From positions 744,001 through 808,000 of the forward strand of contig NZ_JBHTBR010000005.1 of the NCBI RefSeq assembly GCF_042665075.1: a stretch of 64,000 nucleotides of DNA, written 5' to 3'. The position numbers were made by a program, and so were the translations under genes. Positions within the stretch are counted from its first letter, which is position 1, and the number at the start of each line of letters is the position of its first letter. The stretch is from Hirschia litorea (lineage in GTDB: Bacteria; Pseudomonadota; Alphaproteobacteria; Caulobacterales; Hyphomonadaceae). This document shows, in pieces, positions 50,867 through 60,020 of this stretch. The notes under the pieces are model-generated. The model saw only the letters and a program-made list of their open reading frames with translations, was not told where the DNA came from and ran no database searches.

Positions 50867-52069
50867 CTATGCTGCCTCCAAATCTTTGGCGGTTAACTCA
50901 CCTCTGAATGCACGTTGGCTAAGGGTTTTAAAGAGCATATCTTGATGAACTAATTGAAGTTGGAGGCTTTTTTTCAGTGATTTATGTTTCAAGATGAAGT
51001 TCGAGTATTCTTTCTGTAAAGAAAGAGGAGGGCAATGAACTGGAAAATTCTTCAATTGTGTTTTGTTGATAGTTGCAATTCCAGTAGTTTGCTTCCCGGC
51101 ACGTAAAAAATAACGTTTCCCATACTGGCTTCCTATTAGGGCGCTGAGATATTCGGGCATATAAGCTGAATTTTTGTTAATTCTGACGCTAAAGATGTGG
51201 TTTTGATGAATACAGGTAGAGATTTCATTGTTCCAGACAGTACCTCGACCGAGTTTATCAGGATCCCCGCCTTCTGTGAGAAGAATATCGCCTCGTTCTA
51301 ACAGATATCGTGCTTTTTCTTCTAACGTAATGTCGATCGTAGTTATCTCAGTTAGGGATAGGTAGCCGTCTTGGACATTTGCAACTCTCATATAAGGGAC
51401 AGGATGAAGGTCCTTTTGTTTTGTTTTGCGTCCTTTAGTAATTCCTGACCTAATTTCTGCAATTTCTTCAAGAAGAATAGTCTCCCACCCCTTTGGATTG
51501 GTAACCGGATCGCCAAACATGTCGAGGAAGGTGGAGCGTAGGAGGTCGTCTGTGAGGGTGATGACTTGCTCTCTCTTACGACGGATCGCATCCGCCTTAT
51601 CCAAAATCGCCGCAATCCGCCTTTGTTCCTCTAAAGGAGGAACAGGGATATCGAATTCAGCAACTGCTGCAGGTCTTGCCCGAACCAGAGAGCCACCAAC
51701 TCCTGCAACGGTATTCATAAATTTTGTATGAAATGGATCCGAGGTTAGATAGTGCCGCAGAAAATTAGGGGCGTGGATTCTGCTTCGAAAAATAATCCAT
51801 TCACTCGATCCTATTTGCCTGTTTCTTGATGCTGAAGGGACGACTTGGCAACGCCTAATGTGTGGTATTATTTTAGACAATAAGACGTCTTCCGGCTGAA
51901 TTATGTATTTTGATGAACCTATTTTTTCGCCAGGCAGTCGATCAAATATTCCTCGATCATATGCGGGGATACTATATAGGTCGAAGACTTCTTCAGGAGC
52001 TTTTGATGGATCTACTGATCCTCCACGTTTAAGCATTATTTCCGACGCTTTGACTGTGTGCCAACTCAT
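50867..52069 (-). CDS. hsdS: Type I restriction-modification specificity subunit HsdS
   Basis: HsdS (400 aa) dictates the bipartite recognition sequence. It has two target-recognition domains (about 1-130 and 195-360) separated by the conserved helical spacer starting PPLEEQRRIAAILDKADAIR. The spacer's partner is a C-terminal repeat (LQKEYSNFILKHKSL ... LSQRAFRGEL). The ATG overlaps the hsdM stop by 4 bp (52066-52069), giving strict coupling. TRDs vary freely, so specificity cannot be read here. Confidence 0.94.
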   Translation of the reverse strand: MSWHTVKASEIMLKRGGSVDPSKAPEEVFDLYSIPAYDRGIFDRLPGEKIGSSKYIIQPEDVLLSKIIPHIRRCQVVPSASRNRQIGSSEWIIFRSRIHAPNFLRHYLTSDPFHTKFMNTVAGVGGSLVRARPAAVAEFDIPVPPLEEQRRIAAILDKADAIRRKREQVITLTDDLLRSTFLDMFGDPVTNPKGWETILLEEIAEIRSGITKGRKTKQKDLHPVPYMRVANVQDGYLSLTEITTIDITLEEKARYLLERGDILLTEGGDPDKLGRGTVWNNEISTCIHQNHIFSVRINKNSAYMPEYLSALIGSQYGKRYFLRAGKQTTGIATINKTQLKNFPVHCPPLSLQKEYSNFILKHKSLKKSLQLQLVHQDMLFKTLSQRAFRGELTAKDLEAA

Positions 52070-53529
52070 AGCATTCCTCTTAACTCAGCTAGGTCGCTTT
52101 GAATGTCTGTTTCTAAAGCATCCAATTGATCTAGTATCTTAAGCGGCGGGTCATAGACGACTTCCTCATATTCAACTTCTTTGTAACGGTTGAGAGAGAG
52201 GTCGTATTTGTTCGTCGCTAAGTCTTCTTTGGAAATGGAGAAGGCTTTGGCTTTTTTATCGGCAAACTTTGAATTGTCGTCTTTGAAAGCTTTGTATTGC
52301 GTGATGATGTCTGGAATGTCGTTTGCGTCTATTGGAGCACGTTTGTCATCAAGACTGTATCCGTCTGCTTCCATATCGTAAAAGAAGACTTCACCCGTTC
52401 CGCCACTATCTGTTCGTGTGAACATTAAGACAGCTGTTGAGACCCCCGCATAGGGCTTAAACACCCCAGAGGGCATGGATATAACAGCATCAAGCTTATG
52501 GTCTTCTACAAGCGTTTTACGGATATCTACGTGTGCTTTTGATGAGCCAAACAACACGCCATCAGGAACAATAACAGCGCAGCGCCCACCTTTTTCAAGC
52601 TGTTTGAGAAAAAGTGAGAGGAAGAGAAGTTCTGTCTTCTTTGTCTTGGTTGTTTCTAGCAGATCTTTAGCAGTCGTTTCGTAATCCAGTGATCCTTTGA
52701 AAGGGGGATTTGCGAGGATAAGACTGTAAGCCTCACGTGTACTTGAATCAACTTCGCTGAGGGAATCTCGGCTTTCAATTACTGGATTTTCAATGCCGTG
52801 AAGCGTCATGTTCATTGCACCAATGCGAAGCATGGAAGAGTCAAAGTCTGATCCATGAAACATCTTACTGTGGAAATGATGTTTTTGATCAGGTTTCACT
52901 AAAATGTCTGGATAGGTTTCTTCTATATATTCCGCAGCCGCCACGAGGAATCCACATGTACCACATGCTGGGTCAGCAATTATATCTTTGGGGGTGGGGG
53001 CAGCTAATTCGACCATCATCTTAATGATGTGACGCGGGGTTCTAAACTGTCCGTTAGTACCAGCTGAAGCAATCTTAGAGAGCATGTATTCATACAAATC
53101 TCCCTTTGTATCTCTATCCTTCATCGGGATTTTGTCGATCTTCTCGACAACTTTATCAAGTAAGGCAGCATTGGGTATCATGAAGACTGCATCAGACATG
53201 AATTTTGTATATGAGCTTCCCGCCGCACCATTCATATCTTTGATAAAAGGAAAGACTTCTTCTTGAAAGGTCTTGAACATTTTAGCGGGTTCAAAGTCTT
53301 TGAAGTTTGACCAACGCAAGTGTTGGTGGTCTTTGGAGAATATTGGGTTCTCAATTTCACCACCGAGGATATTGGCTTTGCTTTCTCTTGCAGTGTGAAG
53401 TTCATCTATGCGTTTAGCGAAGAGAAGGTATGTGATCTGCTCGATTACGGACAGAGGATTGGAAATCCCGCCAGTCCAAAAAGTGTTCCACAGCTGATCG
53501 ACTTCATTTTTAATTTCGCCAGTGATCAT
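52066..53529 (-). CDS. hsdM: Type I DNA methyltransferase subunit HsdM
   Basis: HsdM (487 aa) methylates adenine in the HsdS target. The N-terminal HsdM_N domain starts EIKNEVDQLWNTFW. The SAM site is DPACGTCGFLVAA (most family members have GTGG), and the catalytic motif is NPPF in LILANPPFKG. The start ATG at 53529 has GGGG 6 nt upstream. It is the first gene of the hsdM-S-R operon, divergent from the membrane SH3b-like gene, so one intergenic region (53530-53731) likely holds both promoters. Confidence 0.96.
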   Translation of the reverse strand: MITGEIKNEVDQLWNTFWTGGISNPLSVIEQITYLLFAKRIDELHTARESKANILGGEIENPIFSKDHQHLRWSNFKDFEPAKMFKTFQEEVFPFIKDMNGAAGSSYTKFMSDAVFMIPNAALLDKVVEKIDKIPMKDRDTKGDLYEYMLSKIASAGTNGQFRTPRHIIKMMVELAAPTPKDIIADPACGTCGFLVAAAEYIEETYPDILVKPDQKHHFHSKMFHGSDFDSSMLRIGAMNMTLHGIENPVIESRDSLSEVDSSTREAYSLILANPPFKGSLDYETTAKDLLETTKTKKTELLFLSLFLKQLEKGGRCAVIVPDGVLFGSSKAHVDIRKTLVEDHKLDAVISMPSGVFKPYAGVSTAVLMFTRTDSGGTGEVFFYDMEADGYSLDDKRAPIDANDIPDIITQYKAFKDDNSKFADKKAKAFSISKEDLATNKYDLSLNRYKEVEYEEVVYDPPLKILDQLDALETDIQSDLAELRGML

Positions 53530-53731
53530 GCATTGCCCCAATAACTTTTAAACTAAAAAAGCATGCCCTAAGCAGACGCCTCTATGTATGGCTCCGACGT
53601 TAGGATGATTTGTGTACAGAATCTACCACAGTAAAATTTAATTTCTGGCTTTTGATTTTTCCTCAGGGTTGATTCAATTTAGTTTGAGGGTGAAAGTTTA
53701 ATTTGTTATTTTGTATCGGGGGATGGATGAT

Positions 53732-55822
53732 ATGACTACGGATGCGCATCAGAGTGTTGTTGAAGAGAATGTTTCAAACAATGTGAAAAAGGAATATTTT
53801 CTTCCACCGATTCAAGTGTTTTTGTCTTTGCTTGTTGTTCAAGTTGTAGGTCTTTACACTTTTCACTCTTATCATGGCTTTGACACAGGGGTATGGTCCT
53901 GGGTGTTTCCCATGTGGACGTGGGCTCCACTTTCTCCGTTTCTATGGTTTAGTCTGATTGTTTTGCCACTGTATTTAATTGTCCGTACAGGGGTTAGTAT
54001 TTTAGATGTATATCTAGATGGAAAAACGCACGTACTGATATCGGTGCTCAAGTTTTTGCTTTCTAAAACTGTATACCTGATACTATTTTTGGCTGCGGTA
54101 TCCCTAGTCATAGGTTTCCTTGTTGAGCTTTTTTACAAATACTTCACTGCCTATCAGTCAGTCGCTGAAGGAGGTGTGGGTGAATGGACAGATAGATTGA
54201 GGGTTCTGGCGCTCGGGCATGCCGTAGAAGTTTCAAATTCTAAAGACATTCCATTGTGGAAGGCAATATTTCATGCACGCAACTATATGCTTGGTAGCTG
54301 GGTTACGGATATTATACTGACTCTTGGAATGACCGTGTTCATATTCAGTCCAAAGTCCGTGTTGCGGGAAAGTCAATTTTTTCTCTCAAAGTATATTATC
54401 TATCCCTTGCCCCTTATAACAACAGCTATCTGGTTGGTGATGGTTATATCGCCTTTGGTTTGGCCATATTTGGTGCAAAATACCGTTACTCTCCAAACAA
54501 ACAGGGTGATGCGAGAGACGGAAATTTATCAGAAACAAGTCGTTGCTGAAGCTGAGGAGAGACATAAGCGGATTGTTGCTGAAATGGAAGCAAATCAGCA
54601 AAGAATAGTAGCTGAGTATGAGACGAATCAGCAAAAAATGTTAGCTGAGTATGAAATGAACCAGCAAAAAATGTTGGCTGAGTTTGAAGCTAGACAGCAA
54701 GAGACGGCAGGACAGAGTGAAGAGATTATAGACCAGGTTAGCGGATCTGGGGATACTTTAGAAGATACGACTAATTACAATTATATGTGGCATGATGCTC
54801 CAATTCCAGACAACGCCCCGCCAGCAGATCTTCATATATTGTCTATTCTTTCAGAAGACGATCGGGGGGGGACTCACCCTTGGTTAATCTCTCGTTCTTC
54901 ACCGACACTTAAGGTGTCAGTTATTAATGTTCAAGCGGACGATACTTTAACTATCAGAGCGGCACCTCACCACGAAATTCCATGGTCGGGTCATTTCAGA
55001 TACAGTGCGTTATCCTACAATGCTAAAAACATAGATATTTCTGGGTGTTGGAATCTCAATTTTAAGGAGTTTATTGCACTGAGTGAGTGGGCAAAGAGTG
55101 TGCAAGAAGGGCAAAGATCTTCGGGAACGTGGTGCTTTGTTCAGGGGACGGAGTCATACCCGTATGGTTGGGTTAATGCTCATTTTCTGACTTTGGATAG
55201 CTTCGAGGCTAGAATTGTTGATCCTATTGAAAATATTCAGGTTTTATTGCCTGAGACGAAACCGAGTAGAGAGTTGGATGAATGGTCAAGAATTGATAAG
55301 TGGTTTCTTTTTGATCATGTTAACAGGATTGATAAAGCTTCTCAAAGAGCAGAAGTATTAAATCGAAAGGCAGATTTATACGGACATCTATCGGATGGAG
55401 AGCAATTGGAACTTGTTGCTTTACTTTTTGGCGGAGCCGGAGACGCTTCCATGAAGTTCTTGTTTGATACGATAGAAATGATCAAAGTACATCCAGATTG
55501 GAATGCTGAAGATATCACTTTTGAGCTCAACAAGCTTCATAATGAAGACAAAGAGGCTCTTTCGAATCCATTATTTAAATCCATGGCTCCAGATCCTTTA
55601 TTTGGTCTCGATTACGGGGTTGAACTACCGATAGTTGAGAGTTTGATTCGGTTACAGCCCTCGGAGGATGCACTTAAAGAAAGAGTTTCTATGTTATTCA
55701 AGACACGTGACAGCTGTGTGGAAACACTCAATGAACTTCGTCCTACTCAAAGACCTAGTGATCCAGAGCACCACTGCGCCTCTGAGATTTTGAGTCGTAA
55801 ACTTGCACTAGTTTCCGAATAA
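53732..55822 (+). CDS. Uncharacterised membrane protein with hendecad coiled coil and SH3b-like domain
   Basis: I do not recognise this 696-aa protein as a named family. About five hydrophobic helices occupy residues 25-245. They are followed by five tandem 11-residue repeats at 270-324 (IVAEYETNQQK type), a hendecad coiled coil. A bacterial SH3-like domain occupies about 393-488 (VSVINVQADDTLTIRAAP ... YGWVNAHFL). The final 200 residues look helical. If the N-terminus is inside, the coiled coil and SH3b part would be extracytoplasmic. It is divergent from hsdM and inside the element, so a defence role is possible but unproven. The ATG at 53732, 9 nt after GGGGG, is preferred to a TTG at 53711 or ATG at 53723. 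An eight-G run lies at 54864-54871. Confidence 0.65.
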   Translation: MTTDAHQSVVEENVSNNVKKEYFLPPIQVFLSLLVVQVVGLYTFHSYHGFDTGVWSWVFPMWTWAPLSPFLWFSLIVLPLYLIVRTGVSILDVYLDGKTHVLISVLKFLLSKTVYLILFLAAVSLVIGFLVELFYKYFTAYQSVAEGGVGEWTDRLRVLALGHAVEVSNSKDIPLWKAIFHARNYMLGSWVTDIILTLGMTVFIFSPKSVLRESQFFLSKYIIYPLPLITTAIWLVMVISPLVWPYLVQNTVTLQTNRVMRETEIYQKQVVAEAEERHKRIVAEMEANQQRIVAEYETNQQKMLAEYEMNQQKMLAEFEARQQETAGQSEEIIDQVSGSGDTLEDTTNYNYMWHDAPIPDNAPPADLHILSILSEDDRGGTHPWLISRSSPTLKVSVINVQADDTLTIRAAPHHEIPWSGHFRYSALSYNAKNIDISGCWNLNFKEFIALSEWAKSVQEGQRSSGTWCFVQGTESYPYGWVNAHFLTLDSFEARIVDPIENIQVLLPETKPSRELDEWSRIDKWFLFDHVNRIDKASQRAEVLNRKADLYGHLSDGEQLELVALLFGGAGDASMKFLFDTIEMIKVHPDWNAEDITFELNKLHNEDKEALSNPLFKSMAPDPLFGLDYGVELPIVESLIRLQPSEDALKERVSMLFKTRDSCVETLNELRPTQRPSDPEHHCASEILSRKLALVSE
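54539..54703 (+). repeat. Five tandem 33-bp units encoding an 11-residue repeat
   Basis: Units start at 54539, 54572, 54605, 54638 and 54671 and encode VVAEAEERHKR, IVAEMEANQQR, IVAEYETNQQK, MLAEYEMNQQK and MLAEFEARQQE. The later three units are closest at the DNA level, suggesting repeat-number variation between strains. Confidence 0.85.
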
Positions 55823-55937
55823 TACCGGATAACAAACACCGAGGTTTACTTGTTCCAAACCTTGAAAGTGGAAGTGCCTCAGCGGCAGGAAATCTATGCA
55901 ATATAGCGAACTCCTAGCATTTTCGGCAGAGGAATAG

Positions 55938-55957
55938 TGTATATAATTCTGTATATA
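55938..55957 (+). repeat. Possible integrase arm-type site, right
   Basis: TGTATATA-ATTC-TGTATATA matches 18/20 positions of 45084-45103 and lies 58 bp inside attR. Confidence 0.5.
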
Positions 55958-56015
55958 AAATCCAATCATAAATTTTAACTATCTGTTTTTAAATGGGTTA
56001 ATTCTTTCTGGTGAC

Positions 56016-56032
56016 TCCTCTTGGGTGCACCA
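56016..56032 (+). repeat. attR, copy of the tRNA-Arg 3' end
   Basis: TCCTCTTGGGTGCACCA matches the tRNA end (44953-44969) at 16 of 17 bases, marking the right boundary of the integrated element just downstream of moeB. Confidence 0.85.
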
Positions 56033-56048
56033 GACTTTTCGTAAAAAT

Positions 56049-56822
56049 TTAACTCCTACCACAGCACGGGCATTGCGGGTCTGCTGGTAGTTTAATTGTG
56101 CGGCTATCGCCTGAGAGTGCATCATATATCCACAAACGTCCTGCCATAGATTGGCCTGAGTTTGTAATCTCTTTGACTGCTTCCATCGCCATACGCGCAC
56201 CAATAATACCGGTAAGTGGGCCGATTACACCAATTTCTGCGCAACTTACCTCTGTCTCTGGCAATTCTGGCGTCAAACAGCGATAGCAGGGGAGCTTGTT
56301 TGCATTTTCATGCGTCTGAGTGTGACCAGATTTAAACACTGATACTTGGCCAGCCCAACGCCCAACCGCTCCAGACACGAGCGTGCGTGCGTTCTGATGG
56401 CAAAACTCATTCACATCAAAGCGCGTTTGAAAGCTATCAGATCCATCCAACACATAATCTGCATCGCCAATACACTCAGCGGCATTTTCAGGGGAAAGGC
56501 GTTTGCGCACCTGCGTTACAGTACAATCAGGATTTAAAGCAGTGAGCCGAGAATGTCCTGCTTCTACTTTGGGCGCACCTATATCATTCGTGGAGAATAA
56601 TATTTGTCGTTGCAGATTGGATAGAGAAACATCATCATCATCTATCAAGCGAATATGACCCACACCGGCAGCAGCCAAATACATAGCTGCAGGGCCACCT
56701 AGACCACCCGCACCGATCATAGCGACGGTTGATTTTAGCAATTTTTGCTGGCCCGGCCCACCAATTTCGCGCAGCATGATATGACGGGCGTAACGTCTGA
56801 TTTGTTCTGATGATAGATTCAT
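56049..56822 (-). CDS. moeB: Adenylyltransferase of the ThiF/MoeB/HesA family
   Basis: This 257-aa E1-like enzyme adenylates the C-terminus of a small sulfur-carrier protein (MoaD or ThiS type). It starts LSSEQIRRYARHIMLREIGG, has the ATP loop IGAGGLGGPAAMYLA, and contains LSNLQRQILF. Zinc-ligand pairs CYRC and CPCC are present. MoeB is the most likely role, but ThiF cannot be excluded without the partner gene. It is host sequence: the element's right boundary lies 17 bp beyond its stop codon. Confidence 0.88.
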   Translation of the reverse strand: MNLSSEQIRRYARHIMLREIGGPGQQKLLKSTVAMIGAGGLGGPAAMYLAAAGVGHIRLIDDDDVSLSNLQRQILFSTNDIGAPKVEAGHSRLTALNPDCTVTQVRKRLSPENAAECIGDADYVLDGSDSFQTRFDVNEFCHQNARTLVSGAVGRWAGQVSVFKSGHTQTHENANKLPCYRCLTPELPETEVSCAEIGVIGPLTGIIGARMAMEAVKEITNSGQSMAGRLWIYDALSGDSRTIKLPADPQCPCCGRS

Positions 56823-56931
56823 GCTTTGTACCTAATTGATTTGCAGCGAATCGGCCTGATTTAGGTCTCTCCGCTTTTGTATCGGCTGTAAATCTACTGT
56901 ATCAGCGCAATTGCTTGAAGGAAGTCTCAAC

Positions 56932-58278
56932 TTGGTGATTTATGTCTCCCCAAACAAGGATAGCGAGGGCGCGACCTATGATCCTCTGCTCAAGGAAGTG
57001 TTGACGGGAAACCGCAACTTATTCCTGACAGGGCGAGCAGGGACAGGTAAGACGACTCTGCTAAAACGCATATTGCGTGCGACGGGTGATAAATCAGTTG
57101 TGCTTGCGCCAACAGGTTTGGCGGCTGTGAATGCGGGGGGGCAGACAATACACTCCTTCTTTAAGTTTCCGCCCCGTTTGCTGGATGCGGCGGATGTAAA
57201 GAAAATGCGTAATCAGCGATTAGTGAAAACAATGGAAACGCTGGTCGTGGATGAGATTTCGATGGTGCGCTCAGATATGTTGCAAACCATGTCGGATATG
57301 TTGCGCCTTAATCGCAATGATAAGCGTCCCTTTGGTGGTGTGCGGGTTATCCTATCGGGTGATCTTCATCAATTGCCGCCTATTGTGGAAAGTGAAGTAG
57401 AGCCGATATTGCATGATCGCTATGGTGGTCCTTGGTTTTTCTTGTCTCAAGCTTTTAAAGATGGTGCATTTCGTCTTGCAGCTTTAAAGCATGTGTTTCG
57501 TCAGGAAGATGAGCGGTTTTTGAATGTACTCAACGCTTTGCGCAATGGTCGCCTTGGACCTGAAGAAGAGCAAACTTTAAAAGAGCGCGTGTCTTCACGA
57601 TCTCCGGCTGAAGCGTCTGAAACGCATATCGTGCTTACGCCAAATAATGCAGCGGCATGGCGTATCAATCAGCAACGTTTGGACGAAATTGCGGGCGTAC
57701 CTACAAGTTATGAATGTGCGAGTGATGGTCAATTTGACGAACGTTCATTTCCCACAGATGCGATTTTGGATTTGAAAGTCGGCGCACGCGTCATGCTGAT
57801 AAAGAATGATCCCGAAGGGCGGTGGGTCAATGGTTCTATCGGTACGATTGAAGCGTTGGGCGAGAGCTCAGTTTTTGTGAAAATAGACGGTGAAACCTAT
57901 CGCATAGCGCCTCAAGCTTGGGAAAAATATCGCTATGATTTTAATTCAGATAACAAATCCGTTAGCCGGACAGTTGTGGGCTCATTCAAGCAATTGCCAT
58001 TGCGATTAGCGTATGCCGTCACAATCCATAAATCCCAAGGCATGACGCTGGACAATGTCTATATTGATTTTGATAATGGCATGTTCGCTCATGGTCAGGC
58101 TTATGTGGCCTTTTCCCGTTGCCGCACGCTGGAGGGCTTAGAGCTTTCCCGTGAGCTACGCCCGCGCGATATTATCATAGACCGCACAGCCTTTGCTTTT
58201 GGGCAACTCAACACTATCGCCAACACGGATGATTATCTACTCGCGGACATGCAGGGCGAGGCGTTTAAGTTGGAGTAG
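56932..58278 (+). CDS. PIF1/RecD-like SF1 helicase
   Basis: This protein of about 448 aa has a P-loop in LFLTGRAGTGKTTLLKRI, then VLAPTGLAAVNAGGQTIHSF, Walker B VDEISMV, and GDLHQLPP. C-terminal motifs are LAYAVTIHKSQGMTLDNVYI and YVAFSRCR. It is a 5'-3' DNA helicase of the PIF1 type common in bacteria, acting on forks or structured DNA. The start is uncertain: AAGGAAG lies 7 nt before a TTG (56932) and 10 nt before a GTG (56935), and no ATG is in frame nearby. Confidence 0.87.
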   Translation: MVIYVSPNKDSEGATYDPLLKEVLTGNRNLFLTGRAGTGKTTLLKRILRATGDKSVVLAPTGLAAVNAGGQTIHSFFKFPPRLLDAADVKKMRNQRLVKTMETLVVDEISMVRSDMLQTMSDMLRLNRNDKRPFGGVRVILSGDLHQLPPIVESEVEPILHDRYGGPWFFLSQAFKDGAFRLAALKHVFRQEDERFLNVLNALRNGRLGPEEEQTLKERVSSRSPAEASETHIVLTPNNAAAWRINQQRLDEIAGVPTSYECASDGQFDERSFPTDAILDLKVGARVMLIKNDPEGRWVNGSIGTIEALGESSVFVKIDGETYRIAPQAWEKYRYDFNSDNKSVSRTVVGSFKQLPLRLAYAVTIHKSQGMTLDNVYIDFDNGMFAHGQAYVAFSRCRTLEGLELSRELRPRDIIIDRTAFAFGQLNTIANTDDYLLADMQGEAFKLE

Positions 58279-58369
58279 GAAGAATTTGCAAGGGCATAAA
58301 CATTACTTGCAATTAATGTATTTTGTATGCAATTTACCTCTAGTGTCATAGTGATGTGGAGGAGAGGTT

Positions 58370-59857
58370 ATGTTGCTGCGCGGATTATCTTATCGAGATA
58401 TAGTGTTTTGTATTATTCTCACACTCAGTATTCTTACGCTGTCGGCATGTGAACCTCGCTTACCTAGAGAAACATCAGAAAAAGAAATATCCAAACCAAA
58501 TTTTGTTTTGATCATCGCCGATGACATAAGTTGGGATGATATTGGTGCCTATGGGCATACGGGTATTCATACTCCCAATTTAGATAAAATGGCTCAGAAG
58601 GGGATGGTATTTAATAATGCATTTCTAACTGCCAGTTCATGCAGTCCATCACGGGCGAGCATTATTACAGGGCGCTATCCCCACAATACCGACGCAGAAG
58701 AATTGCATTGGCCATTGCCAGCAGAGCAAACAACGTTTTCTGAGAAACTAAAAGAAAACGGCTATTGGACAGTTGCATCGGGTAAATGGCATTTAGGGCC
58801 GCAAGTTGTCGATCGGTTCGATTTGGTTGATGAAATAGCCTATGCAGCACCAGACAATGCATCTGGTGGTGATACTTGGCCGCGTCTGATCAAAGAGGCA
58901 CCTGAAGATAGGCCATTTTTTATGTGGTTTGCATCATGGGATGCCCATAGGCCGTTTCCTGAAGGGGAATTGCCGCATAAACATACTGAAGCAGATTTGC
59001 GTATTCCTGTATATTATCCTGAAACGGAAATGATGAAACGAAACTTTCTCGACTATTATGATGAGATAGCCCGTTTTGATATGCTTGTTGGAAATGTTGT
59101 AGAAGCATTAGAAGATAAAGGTGTTGCTGATAATACGCTTATTCTTGTCATGGCTGATAATGGTCGTCCCTATGCCAGGGACAAGACCACTATGTATGAT
59201 AGCGGTATGAAGACGCCATTCATTGCTTATTGGCCCGATCAAATATCTCAAGGTGCACAATCTGAGGCATTATTGAGTGCGATAGATATTGCACCAACTA
59301 TTTTGCACTTATCAGGAACTGATATTCCTGAGACTGTTGAGGGAAAGAGCTTCCATGAGCTGTTCCATTCTCCAGAAGCAGCATTTAGAGAGTATGCTTT
59401 TTCTGAAAAGAACTGGCATGATTTTACTGATCATGGGCGTACGGTGCGATCCAAGGATTATCGTTATATACGCAATAATTACACCGACTTGCCAGCAACA
59501 CCTACAGCAGACACCGTTTATGACCCTATCTGGGAAGAGCGCGTGGCGATGTATGAAAAAGGTGAGCTGACGCCATTGCAACAAATTCCATTTATTGCAC
59601 CAAGACCTGCCGAAGAACTTTATGACCTTAGAAGCGATCCATTGCAGTTGAGCAATCTCGCTCTTAATCCTGACTATCAGGATGTTTTGGTAAAATACCG
59701 TCAGGTATTGGATAACTGGATGGAAGAGACGGGTGATTTCATCCCGACTATTCGGTCATTGGATGAATTTGATCGCTCCACTGGAGAATACACTCCGAAT
59801 CGCCAGCGGCCACGGCCGAGCAAAATGGATATGTATGGCAAACATGGTGCCTATTAA
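58370..59857 (+). CDS. Sulfatase, lipoprotein form
   Basis: This 495-aa type I sulfatase begins with a lipobox signal (ITLTLSAC-type; Cys about 27). The metal site starts LIIADDISWDDIGAYG. The sulfatase signature CSPSRASIITGR contains Cys that would be converted to formylglycine. HLGP and further metal ligands (MADNGRPY) follow. It should cleave sulfate esters of an organic or polysaccharide substrate outside the cytoplasm. No maturase or polysaccharide genes are nearby, so the substrate is unknown. The ATG follows GGAGAGG. Confidence 0.88.
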   Translation: MLLRGLSYRDIVFCIILTLSILTLSACEPRLPRETSEKEISKPNFVLIIADDISWDDIGAYGHTGIHTPNLDKMAQKGMVFNNAFLTASSCSPSRASIITGRYPHNTDAEELHWPLPAEQTTFSEKLKENGYWTVASGKWHLGPQVVDRFDLVDEIAYAAPDNASGGDTWPRLIKEAPEDRPFFMWFASWDAHRPFPEGELPHKHTEADLRIPVYYPETEMMKRNFLDYYDEIARFDMLVGNVVEALEDKGVADNTLILVMADNGRPYARDKTTMYDSGMKTPFIAYWPDQISQGAQSEALLSAIDIAPTILHLSGTDIPETVEGKSFHELFHSPEAAFREYAFSEKNWHDFTDHGRTVRSKDYRYIRNNYTDLPATPTADTVYDPIWEERVAMYEKGELTPLQQIPFIAPRPAEELYDLRSDPLQLSNLALNPDYQDVLVKYRQVLDNWMEETGDFIPTIRSLDEFDRSTGEYTPNRQRPRPSKMDMYGKHGAY

Positions 59858-59861
59858 ATAG

Positions 59862-59965
59862 TTCGTACTGGCGTATTTGTTTTGAACCTCACCAAGCTCG
59901 GCATTCTTCTTCGCGACTTCGAGAGGCGTACTCTGGTCGGTGCTTGGCCCATCCGAAACATTATC
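59862..59965 (-). other. Possible fragment of an ankyrin-repeat-like frame
   Basis: The 163-bp gap between the sulfatase gene and dut contains a minus-strand stretch reading DGPSTDQSTPLEVAKKNAEL, which resembles the TPLEVAKKN-type core of an ankyrin repeat. A stop lies just upstream and the other end runs into the sulfatase antisense, so it is at most a remnant. Confidence 0.2.
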
Positions 59966-60020
59966 CTATCCTCGCCAAACCGACGTCGTTTGTATTTAAT
60001 TGTAGTATTTAGGGAATGTT

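Larger units (their letters stand above)
44970..56032 (+). mobile_element. Integrated element in tRNA-Arg carrying type I restriction-modification
   Basis: About 11 kb lies between the tRNA-Arg gene and a 17-bp copy of its 3' end located 17 bp from the end of moeB. It contains a tyrosine integrase next to the tRNA, an AlpA-type regulator, a Rep-like protein, hsdMSR and an unknown membrane protein. There are no phage structural or conjugation genes, so it is a satellite- or island-type element with defence cargo. Confidence 0.88.

Noticed and set aside
52900..53000. HsdM GTCG motif as an inactivating change
   Set aside because: Position 4 of DPACGTGGF varies in functional HsdM proteins as far as I know, and the NPPF motif is intact.
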